The translations under genes and the position numbers were made by a program. The notes under the pieces are model-generated. The model did not search any database. It was not told the origin of the DNA and worked only from the letters and a program-made list of their open reading frames with translations. Below are positions 45,047 to 53,760 of a stretch of DNA of 64,000 nt, piece after piece; within the stretch, counting starts at the first letter, position 1; every line of letters begins with the position of its first letter. Source of the stretch: Bacillota bacterium (GTDB lineage: Bacteria; Bacillota; Clostridia; Oscillospirales; Acutalibacteraceae); assembly GCA_022706685.1 (NCBI GenBank), contig JAKJCA010000001.1, positions 57,424 through 121,423 on the forward strand, given 5' to 3'.

Positions 45047-45936
45047 TATTTCGCTCGCCTCCGGAGCCGTTCTTTCAGTCGTCCGCCGGCCGATTGCGTC
45101 ACGGGCTCTTTTGACAGAAGGGCGGCTGTAAGCTTGTCAAAAAGTTCCGATTCGGTCAAATCCCGTTCCAGCCTGTTTTTATAAGCCATCGAAATGCTGC
45201 CGCTTTCTTCGGAAACGACAACAACGGCCGCATCGCTTTGTTCGGCAAGGCCTATCGCCGCGCGGTGCCTTGTGCCCATTTGCTGAGCAAGGGAGATGTT
45301 TTGCGTTAACGGCAATATGCAGGCGGCTGCGTGCACCCTTCCCTCCCTGAGAATGGCCGCCCCGTCATGAAGCGGCGACATCGGGAAAAAGATATTGCAA
45401 AGCAGCTCATGCGATATCTGGGCGTCGACGAGCGTCCCCGATTTTATGATTTCTCCCAGCATGTTCTCATTTTCAAAAACAATCAGCGCGCCGATTTTTT
45501 GCGAGCTCATTTCATTGCACGCCTTGCAAACGGTGATAATGGAAGATTTGAGTTTCTCGTCCTTGAGCGCCTGTTCGTTCCTGATCCCGCCAAGCAGTTT
45601 GAGCCCGCTGAATTTGCTGGCGCCAACACTTTCGACAGCGTGGCGTATCTCCGGCTGAAAAAGAATGATGAGTACGATGATAAAATCCGAAAAAAGCCTT
45701 CCGAAAATATATTCGCTTGCCTGCATATTCAGCAGCGAGATTAAAAGATATACTCCGCCGAGAAGAATGATCCCCTTGGCGAGTTGAAATGCGCGGGTTT
45801 CCCTGATGAATTTTAAAGCGTTATACAGAATAAACGCGACGAGAATGATGTCAAGCAAATCAGGCAAGCGGAACGACAGGATAATAATAACAATCTTATC
45901 CCATAGTTCGGCGATATAATCGAGCAACCGAGCCAA
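45046..45936 (-). CDS. cdaA: Diadenylate cyclase CdaA
   Basis: Makes the essential second messenger c-di-AMP from two ATP. The 296-residue product has three N-terminal membrane helices (about 12-100) and the DAC domain with the conserved DGA (LHDGAAI) and RHR (GTRHRAAIGLAE) motifs. It controls potassium and osmolyte transport and wall stress in relatives. The start is TTG 45936 with GAGGGA upstream, and the stop overlaps cdaR. Confidence 0.96.
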   Translation of the reverse strand: MARLLDYIAELWDKIVIIILSFRLPDLLDIILVAFILYNALKFIRETRAFQLAKGIILLGGVYLLISLLNMQASEYIFGRLFSDFIIVLIILFQPEIRHAVESVGASKFSGLKLLGGIRNEQALKDEKLKSSIITVCKACNEMSSQKIGALIVFENENMLGEIIKSGTLVDAQISHELLCNIFFPMSPLHDGAAILREGRVHAAACILPLTQNISLAQQMGTRHRAAIGLAEQSDAAVVVVSEESGSISMAYKNRLERDLTESELFDKLTAALLSKEPVTQSAGGRLKERLRRRAK

Positions 45937-45972
45937 AATGATCCCTCTTCCCGAAAGGACTTGCGATATTAT

Positions 45973-45981
45973 ATTCTATCA
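45973..45981 (-). promoter_or_regulatory. Possible extended -10 element before cdaA
   Basis: Minus-strand TGATAGAAT forms an extended -10 about 40 bases before the cdaA TTG, in an A/T-rich 92-base gap after ispF. No matching -35 hexamer is visible at normal spacing, so this is tentative. Confidence 0.35.
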
Positions 45982-46028
45982 TAAATCGATATACGCTTTT
46001 ATATGCGGCCGCAATATTTACACTTTGT

Positions 46029-46514
46029 TCAATTCTGGCCGCTGTTCAGCAGACAGACGCAATGCGCCGCAATGCCGTCCATTGAGCCGGTAAAGCCCAT
46101 GCCTTCCTCGGTTGTCGCTTTCACGCTGACAAATCCGCTTTCAATCTCGCAAGCCGAAGCGATATTGCTGCGCATTTGTTCGATATAAGGTTTGAGTTTC
46201 GGTGCTTGCGCAACAATCGTCGCGTCGATATTGCCTACACGGTAACCTGCATCATGAAGCCGTTTTACGACCTCGCGCAGCAGAATCAGACTGTCGGCGT
46301 CTCTGTATTTTCCGTCGGTATCGGGAAACATCTCACCGATATCGCCGAAAGCAGCGGCACCGAGCAAAGCGTCCGCGACGGCATGCGCGAGCACATCTGC
46401 GTCGGAATGCCCAAGCAGACCCGTCTCGTGGTCAATGCGGACGCCGCCTATTATCAAACTTCTGCCTTTTGCAAGCCGATGGGCGTCATAACCGTGGCCG
46501 ATTCTCATCATCAC
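46029..46514 (-). CDS. ispF: 2-C-methyl-D-erythritol 2,4-cyclodiphosphate synthase
   Basis: Fifth enzyme of the methylerythritol phosphate (non-mevalonate) isoprenoid pathway. The 161-residue product has GHGYDAHRL with the zinc Asp/His, HSDADVLAHAVADALLGAAAFGDIG, and a C-terminal TTEEGMGFTG. The gene starts 28 bases before the rnmV stop. ATG 46514 was chosen because GGAGG lies nine bases upstream; the Met at 46511 or 46508 is possible. ispD, often fused or adjacent, is elsewhere. Confidence 0.95.
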   Translation of the reverse strand: MMMRIGHGYDAHRLAKGRSLIIGGVRIDHETGLLGHSDADVLAHAVADALLGAAAFGDIGEMFPDTDGKYRDADSLILLREVVKRLHDAGYRVGNIDATIVAQAPKLKPYIEQMRSNIASACEIESGFVSVKATTEEGMGFTGSMDGIAAHCVCLLNSGQN

Positions 46515-47109
46515 CCTGCGCCTCCATTTTCACTTCATTCAACAATTGCTTATATTCCGGGAAAGTCATTAGACTGTTGACGACACAACGCATAGATTTT
46601 ACCGAAAGCCTTGATGGCAGCCCTGCTTTCGCTAAAAAAGCGGCTCTGAATTGCCTGCTCGACTCTCTACCCGCCAATCCGTCTTCATAAAGGTCGGCAG
46701 CGGTAATTTCATGCCGCGTTCCGCTTTCGGGCTCAGGCTCTGCGCCGCACTTTTCGAGTATGTTCACCAGCACTTGCACAGGGACGCCCTCCACGCCGAT
46801 TTTGCCTTCTTTCGAGGCTCGGGTTTTACGTTTCTCTTTGCCTAAAATATCGGGAATATAGGCATGGGATATTTGCTCCGGGGGAACACAGCCGCCGATA
46901 AAGGAACGGATTTTAAAACCCGCAGCGTCGCTGTCGGTCAGTATCAGAATGCCGCGCGTTGCCGCCAGGCGTCTGATTAGCTGTTGTTTCTCTTTGTCAT
47001 TGAATATGCCGAAGCCTTCTGTGTCAATGATCAAGGCGTCAAGCAGGGAGGACAGTTTCATTTTGTCATATTTCCCTTCCACAATGACCGCTTTTGATAG
47101 TTTAATCAA
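46486..47109 (-). CDS. rnmV: Ribonuclease M5
   Basis: Toprim-fold nuclease that matures 5S rRNA precursors in low-GC Gram-positives. The 207-residue product has the Toprim Glu (AVIVEGKYDKMKL) and the DxD metal site ILTDSDAAGFKIR, with the family KTRASKEGKIGVEG segment. TTG 47109 has AGGAAGG upstream. It lies between holA and ispF, the latter overlapping its end. Confidence 0.93.
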   Translation of the reverse strand: MIKLSKAVIVEGKYDKMKLSSLLDALIIDTEGFGIFNDKEKQQLIRRLAATRGILILTDSDAAGFKIRSFIGGCVPPEQISHAYIPDILGKEKRKTRASKEGKIGVEGVPVQVLVNILEKCGAEPEPESGTRHEITAADLYEDGLAGRESSRQFRAAFLAKAGLPSRLSVKSMRCVVNSLMTFPEYKQLLNEVKMEAQGDDENRPRL

Positions 47110-47121
47110 AATGAGCCTTCC

Positions 47122-48180
47122 TTATGCAGGGCGGTTGACAGCGGCGAGCAGTTTAATGACGGTCTCCTGTGCGATGATTTGAGGTTCCGCCGTGCTCGAT
47201 TTAATCGCCGTATCCGCCATTGCCAGAATTTCCAGGCATTCTCCAGCCTGGCGAAGAGCAAGTTTGTGTGCGGAACGATAAAGTTTTTCAAGCGAATAGG
47301 GTATTTTTTTTCCGTAATATTCTTCGGCAAGTTTTTTGGTCGAAACGCCCGATTGTTCCGCCGCTTTTACGCGGTACAGGAAAGCAAACCCGGCAATCAG
47401 CCTGCCCATGACCGTTTCAGGCTTTTCCTGTTTGTCGACAAAAAGGTCGCCCAGAATGGCAATTGCTCTCGCCGCGTTGCCCGAAAAGATGCTTTCAACA
47501 AGCAAATATGCCTTTTCTTCCGCCGTCGGCGTGACCACGGCATCGATGTCCTGTGCGGTGACGGTATCGCCTTGCGAGTAGGCACAGACTTTATCCATCT
47601 CGTTTTTCAGCGATAACACCTGTGTGCCTGCCTTGTCAATCAGATAACGCGCTGTTGCCGGCTCAATTCGCTTATTCCTTCTGGCAACGTTTTTTATCAC
47701 ATAGCCGGCCAGACTGCTGTCGTCCGGAGTTCTGATTTCATAAGCTCTGCACGCTTCCATTGCCGCTTTAATAACCGGGTGGCGCAAGGCCTCGTCATCC
47801 CTGGTTTCTTTCGGTATGAATATCTCGATAATCAGGCAACAACCGCTGTCTGTTTGAACGGAAAAATCAATCAGGCGCTGCGTTTCGTCCTTCCCAAGAT
47901 TGGCGATGTCGAGCCCGTTGATAAGAACGCATGTTTTCTCACCAAACACGGGCAGGGCCGAAGCGGCCTCGGCAACCTCGTCGACAGAAAAAGAGAAGCC
48001 GTCGAATACATGGTAATTGAAAACACGGTAATCTGCGGGCACAAAAGCGTCTGCAATCATAGCCGCCGCCTTTTGCACCATAAACATATCCCTGCCGAAC
48101 AGCACATACAGGCCGCCGGCATTTGGGCTCGCGATATTTTTTTTCAGATCGGCTTCAGACTGCCGTCTCATTTTGTCCAT
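47122..48180 (-). CDS. holA: DNA polymerase III delta subunit
   Basis: Clamp-loader subunit that opens the beta sliding clamp. The 352-residue product has an N-terminal AAA+-like region with LYVLFGRDMFMVQKAAAMI, a middle lid domain and the C-terminal collar; the KEKAYLLVESIFSGNAARAI-like stretch (EEKAYLLVESIFSG) matches the family. There is no Walker A, normal for delta. ATG 48180 is three bases after comEC, and comEC-holA adjacency is common in Firmicutes. Confidence 0.9.
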   Translation of the reverse strand: MDKMRRQSEADLKKNIASPNAGGLYVLFGRDMFMVQKAAAMIADAFVPADYRVFNYHVFDGFSFSVDEVAEAASALPVFGEKTCVLINGLDIANLGKDETQRLIDFSVQTDSGCCLIIEIFIPKETRDDEALRHPVIKAAMEACRAYEIRTPDDSSLAGYVIKNVARRNKRIEPATARYLIDKAGTQVLSLKNEMDKVCAYSQGDTVTAQDIDAVVTPTAEEKAYLLVESIFSGNAARAIAILGDLFVDKQEKPETVMGRLIAGFAFLYRVKAAEQSGVSTKKLAEEYYGKKIPYSLEKLYRSAHKLALRQAGECLEILAMADTAIKSSTAEPQIIAQETVIKLLAAVNRPA

Positions 48181-48183
48181 GTT

Positions 48184-50415
48184 TCACGGATCCCTTTTGA
48201 TTGATATATCAGAACCGGCTGAAAAGGAGCAAATCAAATTGCCTTCGCCTGCGGTTGCGTAGACCGGTTTCGATGTTTTTAACGCGGTTGCCTGCGCGGT
48301 ATCCGGTTCGCCGCAGGAAAGAATAATTTTGCCGAAGCGTTCAAGGTTGATGTTATCGGGCGGTTTCGAACGGCAGAATAGAATATCGGCATCCAGCCAT
48401 GACTGCGGTACTTTATTTATATCGCTGCCGGGGAAAAAAATAAATAAAATATCCGTGGAATCGATGTCGGTATAAGCGGCACAGCAGGCAGGCCCTGACA
48501 AATAAGTGATTTTTGTCCCCGGCCATGGAGTCACCTGCGCCGACGAGGCGTAACGGATAGGATGGTCCAGCGCCAGGGGGGCGAGTATATCGCCGGGTTG
48601 CACGGCATACACTTCTTTGAAAAGCAGTTCATCTGTCAGATAAGGCAATGCGCCCGATTCGGACGGGTCGTTTCTGGGCAAGATCAGCGCTTGAAGTTCC
48701 GTTGTGTTATGCCTGACGGCGGTATTTCGAATGGATGACGAGGAATACATATCGCCCCCACATCCAATCAGTACGTTTTGTCCGTTTTTACTCAGAAATA
48801 CCGCGCTGGCATTGCCCGTATCGATGACCGATAACTTCGATACGCCTGTATTGATAAGCATATGGCCCGCAATGCCCGCCGCCAGGACAACTGCCGAGGT
48901 GACGGCCGCGGTACGCAGCATTTTTTTCCCCTTTGCTTGATAAATGAGCAAAGCGCACGCCGCGATGACCATACAGCCTGCCAAACCGATTTTCAAATAA
49001 CCCTCGCCGGTTCCCATACTGCCGAGTGAAATGCCCGATAACCATCGTGCAACTGTTAAGATCCATTTGGAAGACAAGCCGGATATGAATGCGAAGGGGT
49101 AAGCGAGAAAGCCGAAAGGCCCCGTATGCGCAAACAGCGCACACAGCCCCGCTCCGATCATCGCAAGGGTTGCGGGATATACCGCTAAAAGGTTGGCGGG
49201 CAGGGAAACCGTTGAAATGCTTGAAAGATAAAGAAAGCCGGAAGGCAGCGTAAAAATGACCGCCGATAAAGCTACGCTTGATATGCCGGCCACCGTTTTC
49301 GCAAAAAGCGCGACGGCTGCAGACCGAATATGTTTCAGCGGGGCGGTCAGAAGTTTATTAAGCGGGGCGTTGAGCACGAGGATGCCGAGCGTGGCGAAAA
49401 AAGACAACTGCAAGCCGATGTTGCCGGCGGCGAACGGTTTGAAAAAGCAAAGCAGCAAAATGGAAAAACCGAGGGAATTCAGCGGATCGCTCTCGCGCCG
49501 CAAAAAACCTCCCGCAAGAAAAACCATAATCATCAAACCCGAACGCATCACACTCGGCGAAAATGCCGCCAAAGACATGATAAAAAAAACAAATATGGAG
49601 GTCAATGCCGTTTTCAGACAGTAATGAAACTTCAGTTTCTCCAACAGACGGTACAGCGCCATAGCCCACACGGAAAGATGCAGGCCGGAAACTGAAACGA
49701 TATGGGAAAGGCCGGCTTGCCGAAGCTGCGCCATAGATTCCGAAGCAATCAAAGAGGTGTCGCCGGTTAATAGGGCTGCGGAAAATCCACCGACTTCATT
49801 GGGCAAGAAACGCATTATTGTATCTTTCACTGTCTGCCGGAGAAAGAGTATGGCCCGGCCTGCCCGATGTTCTTTTTCACCCCGAGGCGTCACCGATACA
49901 TCCTGCGTGGCATAAGCTCCGAGAAATACACCGGAGGCTTTGATATATCGCAGGCTCTCTGCACCGTCACCCAGCGCAAACACTTCGCCGGTAAAGCGAA
50001 CGGTATCATAGGCATCGGCATTCAGACGGACCGGGTTGACAAAACGTATTTTCAACCGCCGGCCGTCTGTCTCTCCACCCTTTGTTTTGATAATGTAATA
50101 GAATTTGCCGTATTTCTGTTCCGGTTTGGAAATAATTGTTGCGTCAATCGTTTTTCCGCCGCCGGCAAATGCTATTGCGGGCTTGTAAATCATTTCATTC
50201 GCGCCGATGGAAAGAATACAGGCGGCCGCTACGGCAAGCAGGGCCGCCGGGATTGCCGCCCGCTTGCGGGTTTTGCGCGAAACCATGCCGGCTGAAAAAG
50301 CCAACAAAGACACGGCTAAGACTGTATAAATTGTGGCCGTCTCCGCTTCGCCGAGTACCATCAAGGTTAAAAACAACGTAAAGCCGATGACGGTAAAAGG
50401 TCTTGGCATATTCAT
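48184..50415 (-). CDS. comEC: ComEC/Rec2 DNA uptake channel with a degenerate metallo-beta-lactamase domain
   Basis: Membrane channel that carries single-stranded DNA across the cytoplasmic membrane during transformation. The 743-residue product has N-terminal helices, a DUF4131-type OB segment, the competence core HIVSVSGLHLSVWAMALY with about ten helices, and a C-terminal domain beginning LSVIDTGNASAVFL. That domain keeps the fold start but lacks the HxHxDH ligands: the expected site reads PRNDPSESGALP. It is therefore probably not an active hydrolase. ATG 50415 follows GGAG. The separate MBL protein at 12839-13780 has the intact motif. Confidence 0.92.
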   Translation of the reverse strand: MNMPRPFTVIGFTLFLTLMVLGEAETATIYTVLAVSLLAFSAGMVSRKTRKRAAIPAALLAVAAACILSIGANEMIYKPAIAFAGGGKTIDATIISKPEQKYGKFYYIIKTKGGETDGRRLKIRFVNPVRLNADAYDTVRFTGEVFALGDGAESLRYIKASGVFLGAYATQDVSVTPRGEKEHRAGRAILFLRQTVKDTIMRFLPNEVGGFSAALLTGDTSLIASESMAQLRQAGLSHIVSVSGLHLSVWAMALYRLLEKLKFHYCLKTALTSIFVFFIMSLAAFSPSVMRSGLMIMVFLAGGFLRRESDPLNSLGFSILLLCFFKPFAAGNIGLQLSFFATLGILVLNAPLNKLLTAPLKHIRSAAVALFAKTVAGISSVALSAVIFTLPSGFLYLSSISTVSLPANLLAVYPATLAMIGAGLCALFAHTGPFGFLAYPFAFISGLSSKWILTVARWLSGISLGSMGTGEGYLKIGLAGCMVIAACALLIYQAKGKKMLRTAAVTSAVVLAAGIAGHMLINTGVSKLSVIDTGNASAVFLSKNGQNVLIGCGGDMYSSSSIRNTAVRHNTTELQALILPRNDPSESGALPYLTDELLFKEVYAVQPGDILAPLALDHPIRYASSAQVTPWPGTKITYLSGPACCAAYTDIDSTDILFIFFPGSDINKVPQSWLDADILFCRSKPPDNINLERFGKIILSCGEPDTAQATALKTSKPVYATAGEGNLICSFSAGSDISIKRDP

Positions 50416-50445
50416 CTTTCTCCGGCAGGCGCTAACGCGTTTGGA

Positions 50446-50784
50446 TTATCCGGGAGGCCACGCAAATTGCCTGCCGGCAAGAAGATGAAAATGCAGGTGC
50501 ATGACGCTTTGGCCGGCTTGGGCCCCGCAGTTTGAAACAATCCTGAAACTTTCTTCGCAGCCGAGCGTTTTCGTGATTGCCGGAATTTTTTCCATCATAT
50601 GCGCAACCGTTTGCGCCCCGGCGCCGTCAATTTGCGCCAAAGAATCAATGTGCGATTTGGGTATTAAAAGCACATGAACCGGCGCCTGAGGGTTAAGGTC
50701 CTTAAAGGCGAGCATCACATCGTCTTCATAAACCTTCTGCGAAGGTATTTTGCCTCCTGCGATATCGCAGAAAATACAACTCAT
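50446..50784 (-). CDS. HIT family (histidine triad) nucleotide-binding protein
   Basis: A 112-residue HINT-type protein that hydrolyses AMP-lysine and related phosphoramidates. It starts MSCIFCDIAGGKIPSQKVYEDD and ends with the triad HLHFHLL (residues about 97-103). ATG 50784 has AGGAGG upstream. Length and motifs are normal. Its gene lies 29 bases after alaS. The physiological substrate is uncertain, as for the family. Confidence 0.94.
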   Translation of the reverse strand: MSCIFCDIAGGKIPSQKVYEDDVMLAFKDLNPQAPVHVLLIPKSHIDSLAQIDGAGAQTVAHMMEKIPAITKTLGCEESFRIVSNCGAQAGQSVMHLHFHLLAGRQFAWPPG

Positions 50785-50813
50785 GCTGTTTTCCTCCTTT
50801 TGCGTTCACCGGT

Positions 50814-53453
50814 TTATTTCAGCATCTCCAGCAGAATGTCATCGACAGAATCCAGGGCCTGTTTGATTTTCGCAATATCTTTTGCGCCGGCCATAGCGCT
50901 GTCGTCGCGCCCTCCGCCCGAACCGCCGGCTGCTGCGGCCGCAGCTTTGGCAATCCTGCCCGCAGATGCGCCGAGTTTCACCGCTTGTTCTGCGCAGGCT
51001 ACGGCGATAGAGAAGTTTTGCTTCTCCGCCGACGTACCGGCGACCACTGCGACGGCAACCTCCGATTGGGCTTTGAGTTTGTCGCATAAAGCGCGGAGCT
51101 GCTCTGCGGAGGCATTTTCAATAACGCCTTTATAAAGCATGACACCGCCGACGGTTTTTGCATTTTGGCGTATTTCGTTGAGGCTCCCCTCCGACAGTTT
51201 GGCCGCGAGCGCTTCGTTTTCACGCTGCTTGTCTTTAAGGTCAGCCAGAAGTGAGCCGATTTTGTTATTGATTTGAGACGGCTCGCTGAGTTTCAGCGCT
51301 TCAGCGGCAGAAGCGAGCAAAGCGGCATTCTTTCGAAGCAAGGCGAGGGCGTTCCATCCTGTAAGCGCCTCGATTCGCCGGATGCCTGCCGCCACCGAAG
51401 ACTCGGAAATAATCTTAAACAGCCCGATATTGCCCGTATTGGTACAGTGTGTGCCCGAGCACAGTTCCGAAGAAAAGTTACCCGCCTGAACGACTCTGAC
51501 CGTTTCGCCGTATTTTTCTTCAAACAAGGCGGTAGCTCCTGAGGCGATTGCGTCGCTTGTTTTCATTTCCTTTACTGAAACGGGCACGGCCGAAAACACC
51601 GCTTGGTTGACTTCAAGTTCAAGGGCTTCGATCTCATCGGTTGTCAGCGCTGCAAAATGAGTGAAGTCAAAGCGAAACAGGTCCGGTTCGACAAGTTGTC
51701 CGGCTTGCGCGGCGTGGGGCCCCAGCACTTTTTTCAGCGCCGCGTGAAGCAGATGAGCGGCGGTATGGTTCCTTTTAACGGCGTCTCTGCTTTGTGCGTC
51801 GACAACGGCCCGTACGGGATCCCCCGTCTGAACCTCGCAGTCAACGCCGATTTCCACAAAATGCAGAATCGTTCCGACGGCTGTTTTTCTTGTCGTACTG
51901 ACCGGCAAATCGCAGCCGGAAATTTGAAGAGTCCCGCGGTCGCCCGCCTGTCCGCCTCCCAAAGGATAAAAAGGTGTTTGATCCAGAACGATCTCGGCGC
52001 TTATAGGACCTTTGACAGATGACGTCATTTGGCCGTCTAAAAGGATAGCTTCGACCTTCGCCGCCAACTCGAGCGTTTCATACCCTCGAAACACCGTTGC
52101 CGTCAAACCCGTTGAATGGTCGGTCGGCCTCTTCCAACCTTCCCCGTCTGAATTCTTGCGCGCGTTTCTTGCTCTCTCGCGCTGCTGCTGAGCAAGTTCG
52201 GCATACTCGCTTTCGTCGAGCGTCATGCCTTTTTCCGCAAGCAGTTCTTTTGTAAGGTCCAGAGGGAAGCCATAGGTGTCCGAAAGGACGAAAGCATCGC
52301 TTCCGCTCATCGTGCCGTGTTGTATCTTTGCGGCATATTTTTCGAAAAGCTGAAGCCCCTGGCCGAGTGTTTTGCCAAAGTGTATTTCCTCGTTTTCAAT
52401 CACCTTTGCTATCATTTCTCGATTCTTTATCAATTCCGGATAAGCGTCCCCGCTTTGCGCGATAACGGTGCCGCACAATTCGAACAGAAACGGCTTCTCA
52501 ATGCCCAGGAGTCTGCCATGGCGCGCGGCGCGCCTGATCAGTCTCCTGACCACATAACCTCTCGCTTCGTTGGAAGGCATGACGCCGTCGGCGACCAGGA
52601 AAGTCGCGCTGCGTATGTGGTCCGTGACGATTCTAAGCGATACTCCGCTTTTTTCATCCGGCGTATGTTGAATCCCGGCCATGCGGCACAATTCATCGGT
52701 TATACTGCGGATGGTGTCCACTTCAAAAAGGTTGTCAACACCCTGCATAATACAGGCGAGCCGCTCAAGCCCCATGCCGGTGTCGATGTTCCGGTTGCGC
52801 AAATCTGAATACTGGCCGTTGCCGTCGCTTTGATACTGCGTGAATACAAGGTTCCAGAATTCGACAAAACGGTCGCAGTCGCAGCCGACCGCGCAATCCG
52901 GGCTCCCGCAGCCGTAACGTTCGCCCCTGTCAAAATAGATTTCCGAACTTGGGCCGCAGGGGCCTGCGCCGAGTTCCCAAAAATTGTCTTCTTTGCCCAG
53001 CCGGACAATATGCCCGGGCAGGATCCCGGTTTCGTTTTGCCAAATCGTGAATGCCTCGTCATCTTCAAAATAGACGCTTGCATACAATTTCTCAACAGGC
53101 AGGTCCAGCACCGTAGTGCAGAATTCCCATGCCCAAGCGATCGCCTCATGTTTGAAGTAATCACCGAATGAAAAATTGCCGAGCATTTCAAAAAAAGTCC
53201 CGTGACGAGATGTTTTGCCTACGCGTTCGATATCGGGCGTTCTGACGCACTTCTGGCAAGTGGTCAGCCGGTTGCGGGGCGGTTTCAGCTCCCCGGTGAA
53301 ATACTTCTTCAACGGAGCCATTCCCGCATTAATCAGGAGAAGGCTTTTATCGTCCTTGGGCACAAGCGAAAACCCGGGCAGGCGAAGATGCCCCTTGCTT
53401 TCAAAAAATGATAGATATTTTTCCCTCAATTCGTTCAGCGATGTCCAAACCAT
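50814..53453 (-). CDS. alaS: Alanyl-tRNA synthetase
   Basis: Charges alanine onto tRNA(Ala) and edits mischarged Ser and Gly. The 879-residue product begins MVWTSLNELREKYLSFFESKGHLRLP, has class II motifs including the aminoacylation core, an editing domain with the zinc ligands NHTAAHLLHAAL and CSGTHC, and a C-Ala domain with a Gly-rich GGSGGGRDDSAMAG tail. I chose ATG 53453, behind GGAG; the frame to 53663 runs through the T-box leader and cannot be coding. Expression is controlled by that leader. Confidence 0.97.
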   Translation of the reverse strand: MVWTSLNELREKYLSFFESKGHLRLPGFSLVPKDDKSLLLINAGMAPLKKYFTGELKPPRNRLTTCQKCVRTPDIERVGKTSRHGTFFEMLGNFSFGDYFKHEAIAWAWEFCTTVLDLPVEKLYASVYFEDDEAFTIWQNETGILPGHIVRLGKEDNFWELGAGPCGPSSEIYFDRGERYGCGSPDCAVGCDCDRFVEFWNLVFTQYQSDGNGQYSDLRNRNIDTGMGLERLACIMQGVDNLFEVDTIRSITDELCRMAGIQHTPDEKSGVSLRIVTDHIRSATFLVADGVMPSNEARGYVVRRLIRRAARHGRLLGIEKPFLFELCGTVIAQSGDAYPELIKNREMIAKVIENEEIHFGKTLGQGLQLFEKYAAKIQHGTMSGSDAFVLSDTYGFPLDLTKELLAEKGMTLDESEYAELAQQQRERARNARKNSDGEGWKRPTDHSTGLTATVFRGYETLELAAKVEAILLDGQMTSSVKGPISAEIVLDQTPFYPLGGGQAGDRGTLQISGCDLPVSTTRKTAVGTILHFVEIGVDCEVQTGDPVRAVVDAQSRDAVKRNHTAAHLLHAALKKVLGPHAAQAGQLVEPDLFRFDFTHFAALTTDEIEALELEVNQAVFSAVPVSVKEMKTSDAIASGATALFEEKYGETVRVVQAGNFSSELCSGTHCTNTGNIGLFKIISESSVAAGIRRIEALTGWNALALLRKNAALLASAAEALKLSEPSQINNKIGSLLADLKDKQRENEALAAKLSEGSLNEIRQNAKTVGGVMLYKGVIENASAEQLRALCDKLKAQSEVAVAVVAGTSAEKQNFSIAVACAEQAVKLGASAGRIAKAAAAAAGGSGGGRDDSAMAGAKDIAKIKQALDSVDDILLEMLK

Positions 53454-53469
53454 GTTTGAAAACTCCTTC

Positions 53470-53508
53470 AAAAAAACGGGCGCTCCTGCCAATATGGGAC
53501 GGGCATTG
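53470..53508 (-). terminator. T-box terminator of alaS
   Basis: Within the leader CGGGC and TGCC pair with GGCA and GCCCG around a loop containing CGTCCCATATT, followed by seven T. The 5' arm of this stem overlaps the T-box bulge, so it is mutually exclusive with the antiterminator. It ends 16 bases before the alaS ATG. Confidence 0.85.
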
Positions 53509-53725
53509 CCCGCGGTACCACCCAAATTGTGCAAAAGCACCACTTTAACCCTTTTATCGCGGGGAGCGCCTCTGCTCTTCGCAGCGAAACCCGGGTTCTG
53601 TAACGAACCCGCGGGGGCGGCCGGCATGTCTGATCCGTTCGGTTCCTTGCAGCGCGCTGTCATTTCAGCGCAGAACCACTCTCTAGCCGGACCGGGGCAG
53701 CCTCATCCCCCGGTAGGAATATATT
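53470..53725 (-). ncRNA. T-box leader controlling alaS
   Basis: The alaS 5' leader is a T-box riboswitch. The T-box core GGGTGGTACCGCGG is at 53510-53523 on the minus strand, followed by an overlapping terminator. Upstream are a Stem I distal hairpin, GGTTC paired with GAACC near 53652-53683, an AGAGAG bulge just before it and a GATGAGG K-turn-like element near 53702. In the 3' strand of Stem I, ATGCCGGCCGCC (53616-53627) offers only GCC as Ala specifier. By family knowledge uncharged tRNA(Ala) would base-pair with the leader and block termination. Confidence 0.92.
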
Positions 53726-53731
53726 ATTTTG

Positions 53732-53760
53732 ATTATAAAACCAATCGCTTTATATGTCAA
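53732..53760 (-). promoter_or_regulatory. Promoter of alaS
   Basis: A consensus-perfect promoter on the minus strand: TTGACA (53755-53760), 17 bases, TATAAT (53732-53737). The -35 box includes the last codons of the upstream U32 peptidase gene (its TAA stop is at 53750-53752), so the promoter partly lies within that gene. Confidence 0.85.

Noticed and set aside
45937..46028. A strong cdaA promoter
   Set aside because: Only an extended -10 is visible; no -35 of normal spacing was found, so it is listed as tentative.
53454..53663. 70-codon N-terminal extension of alaS
   Set aside because: The frame crosses the T-box leader and terminator; the AlaS family begins at MVWTSLNELREK (53453).
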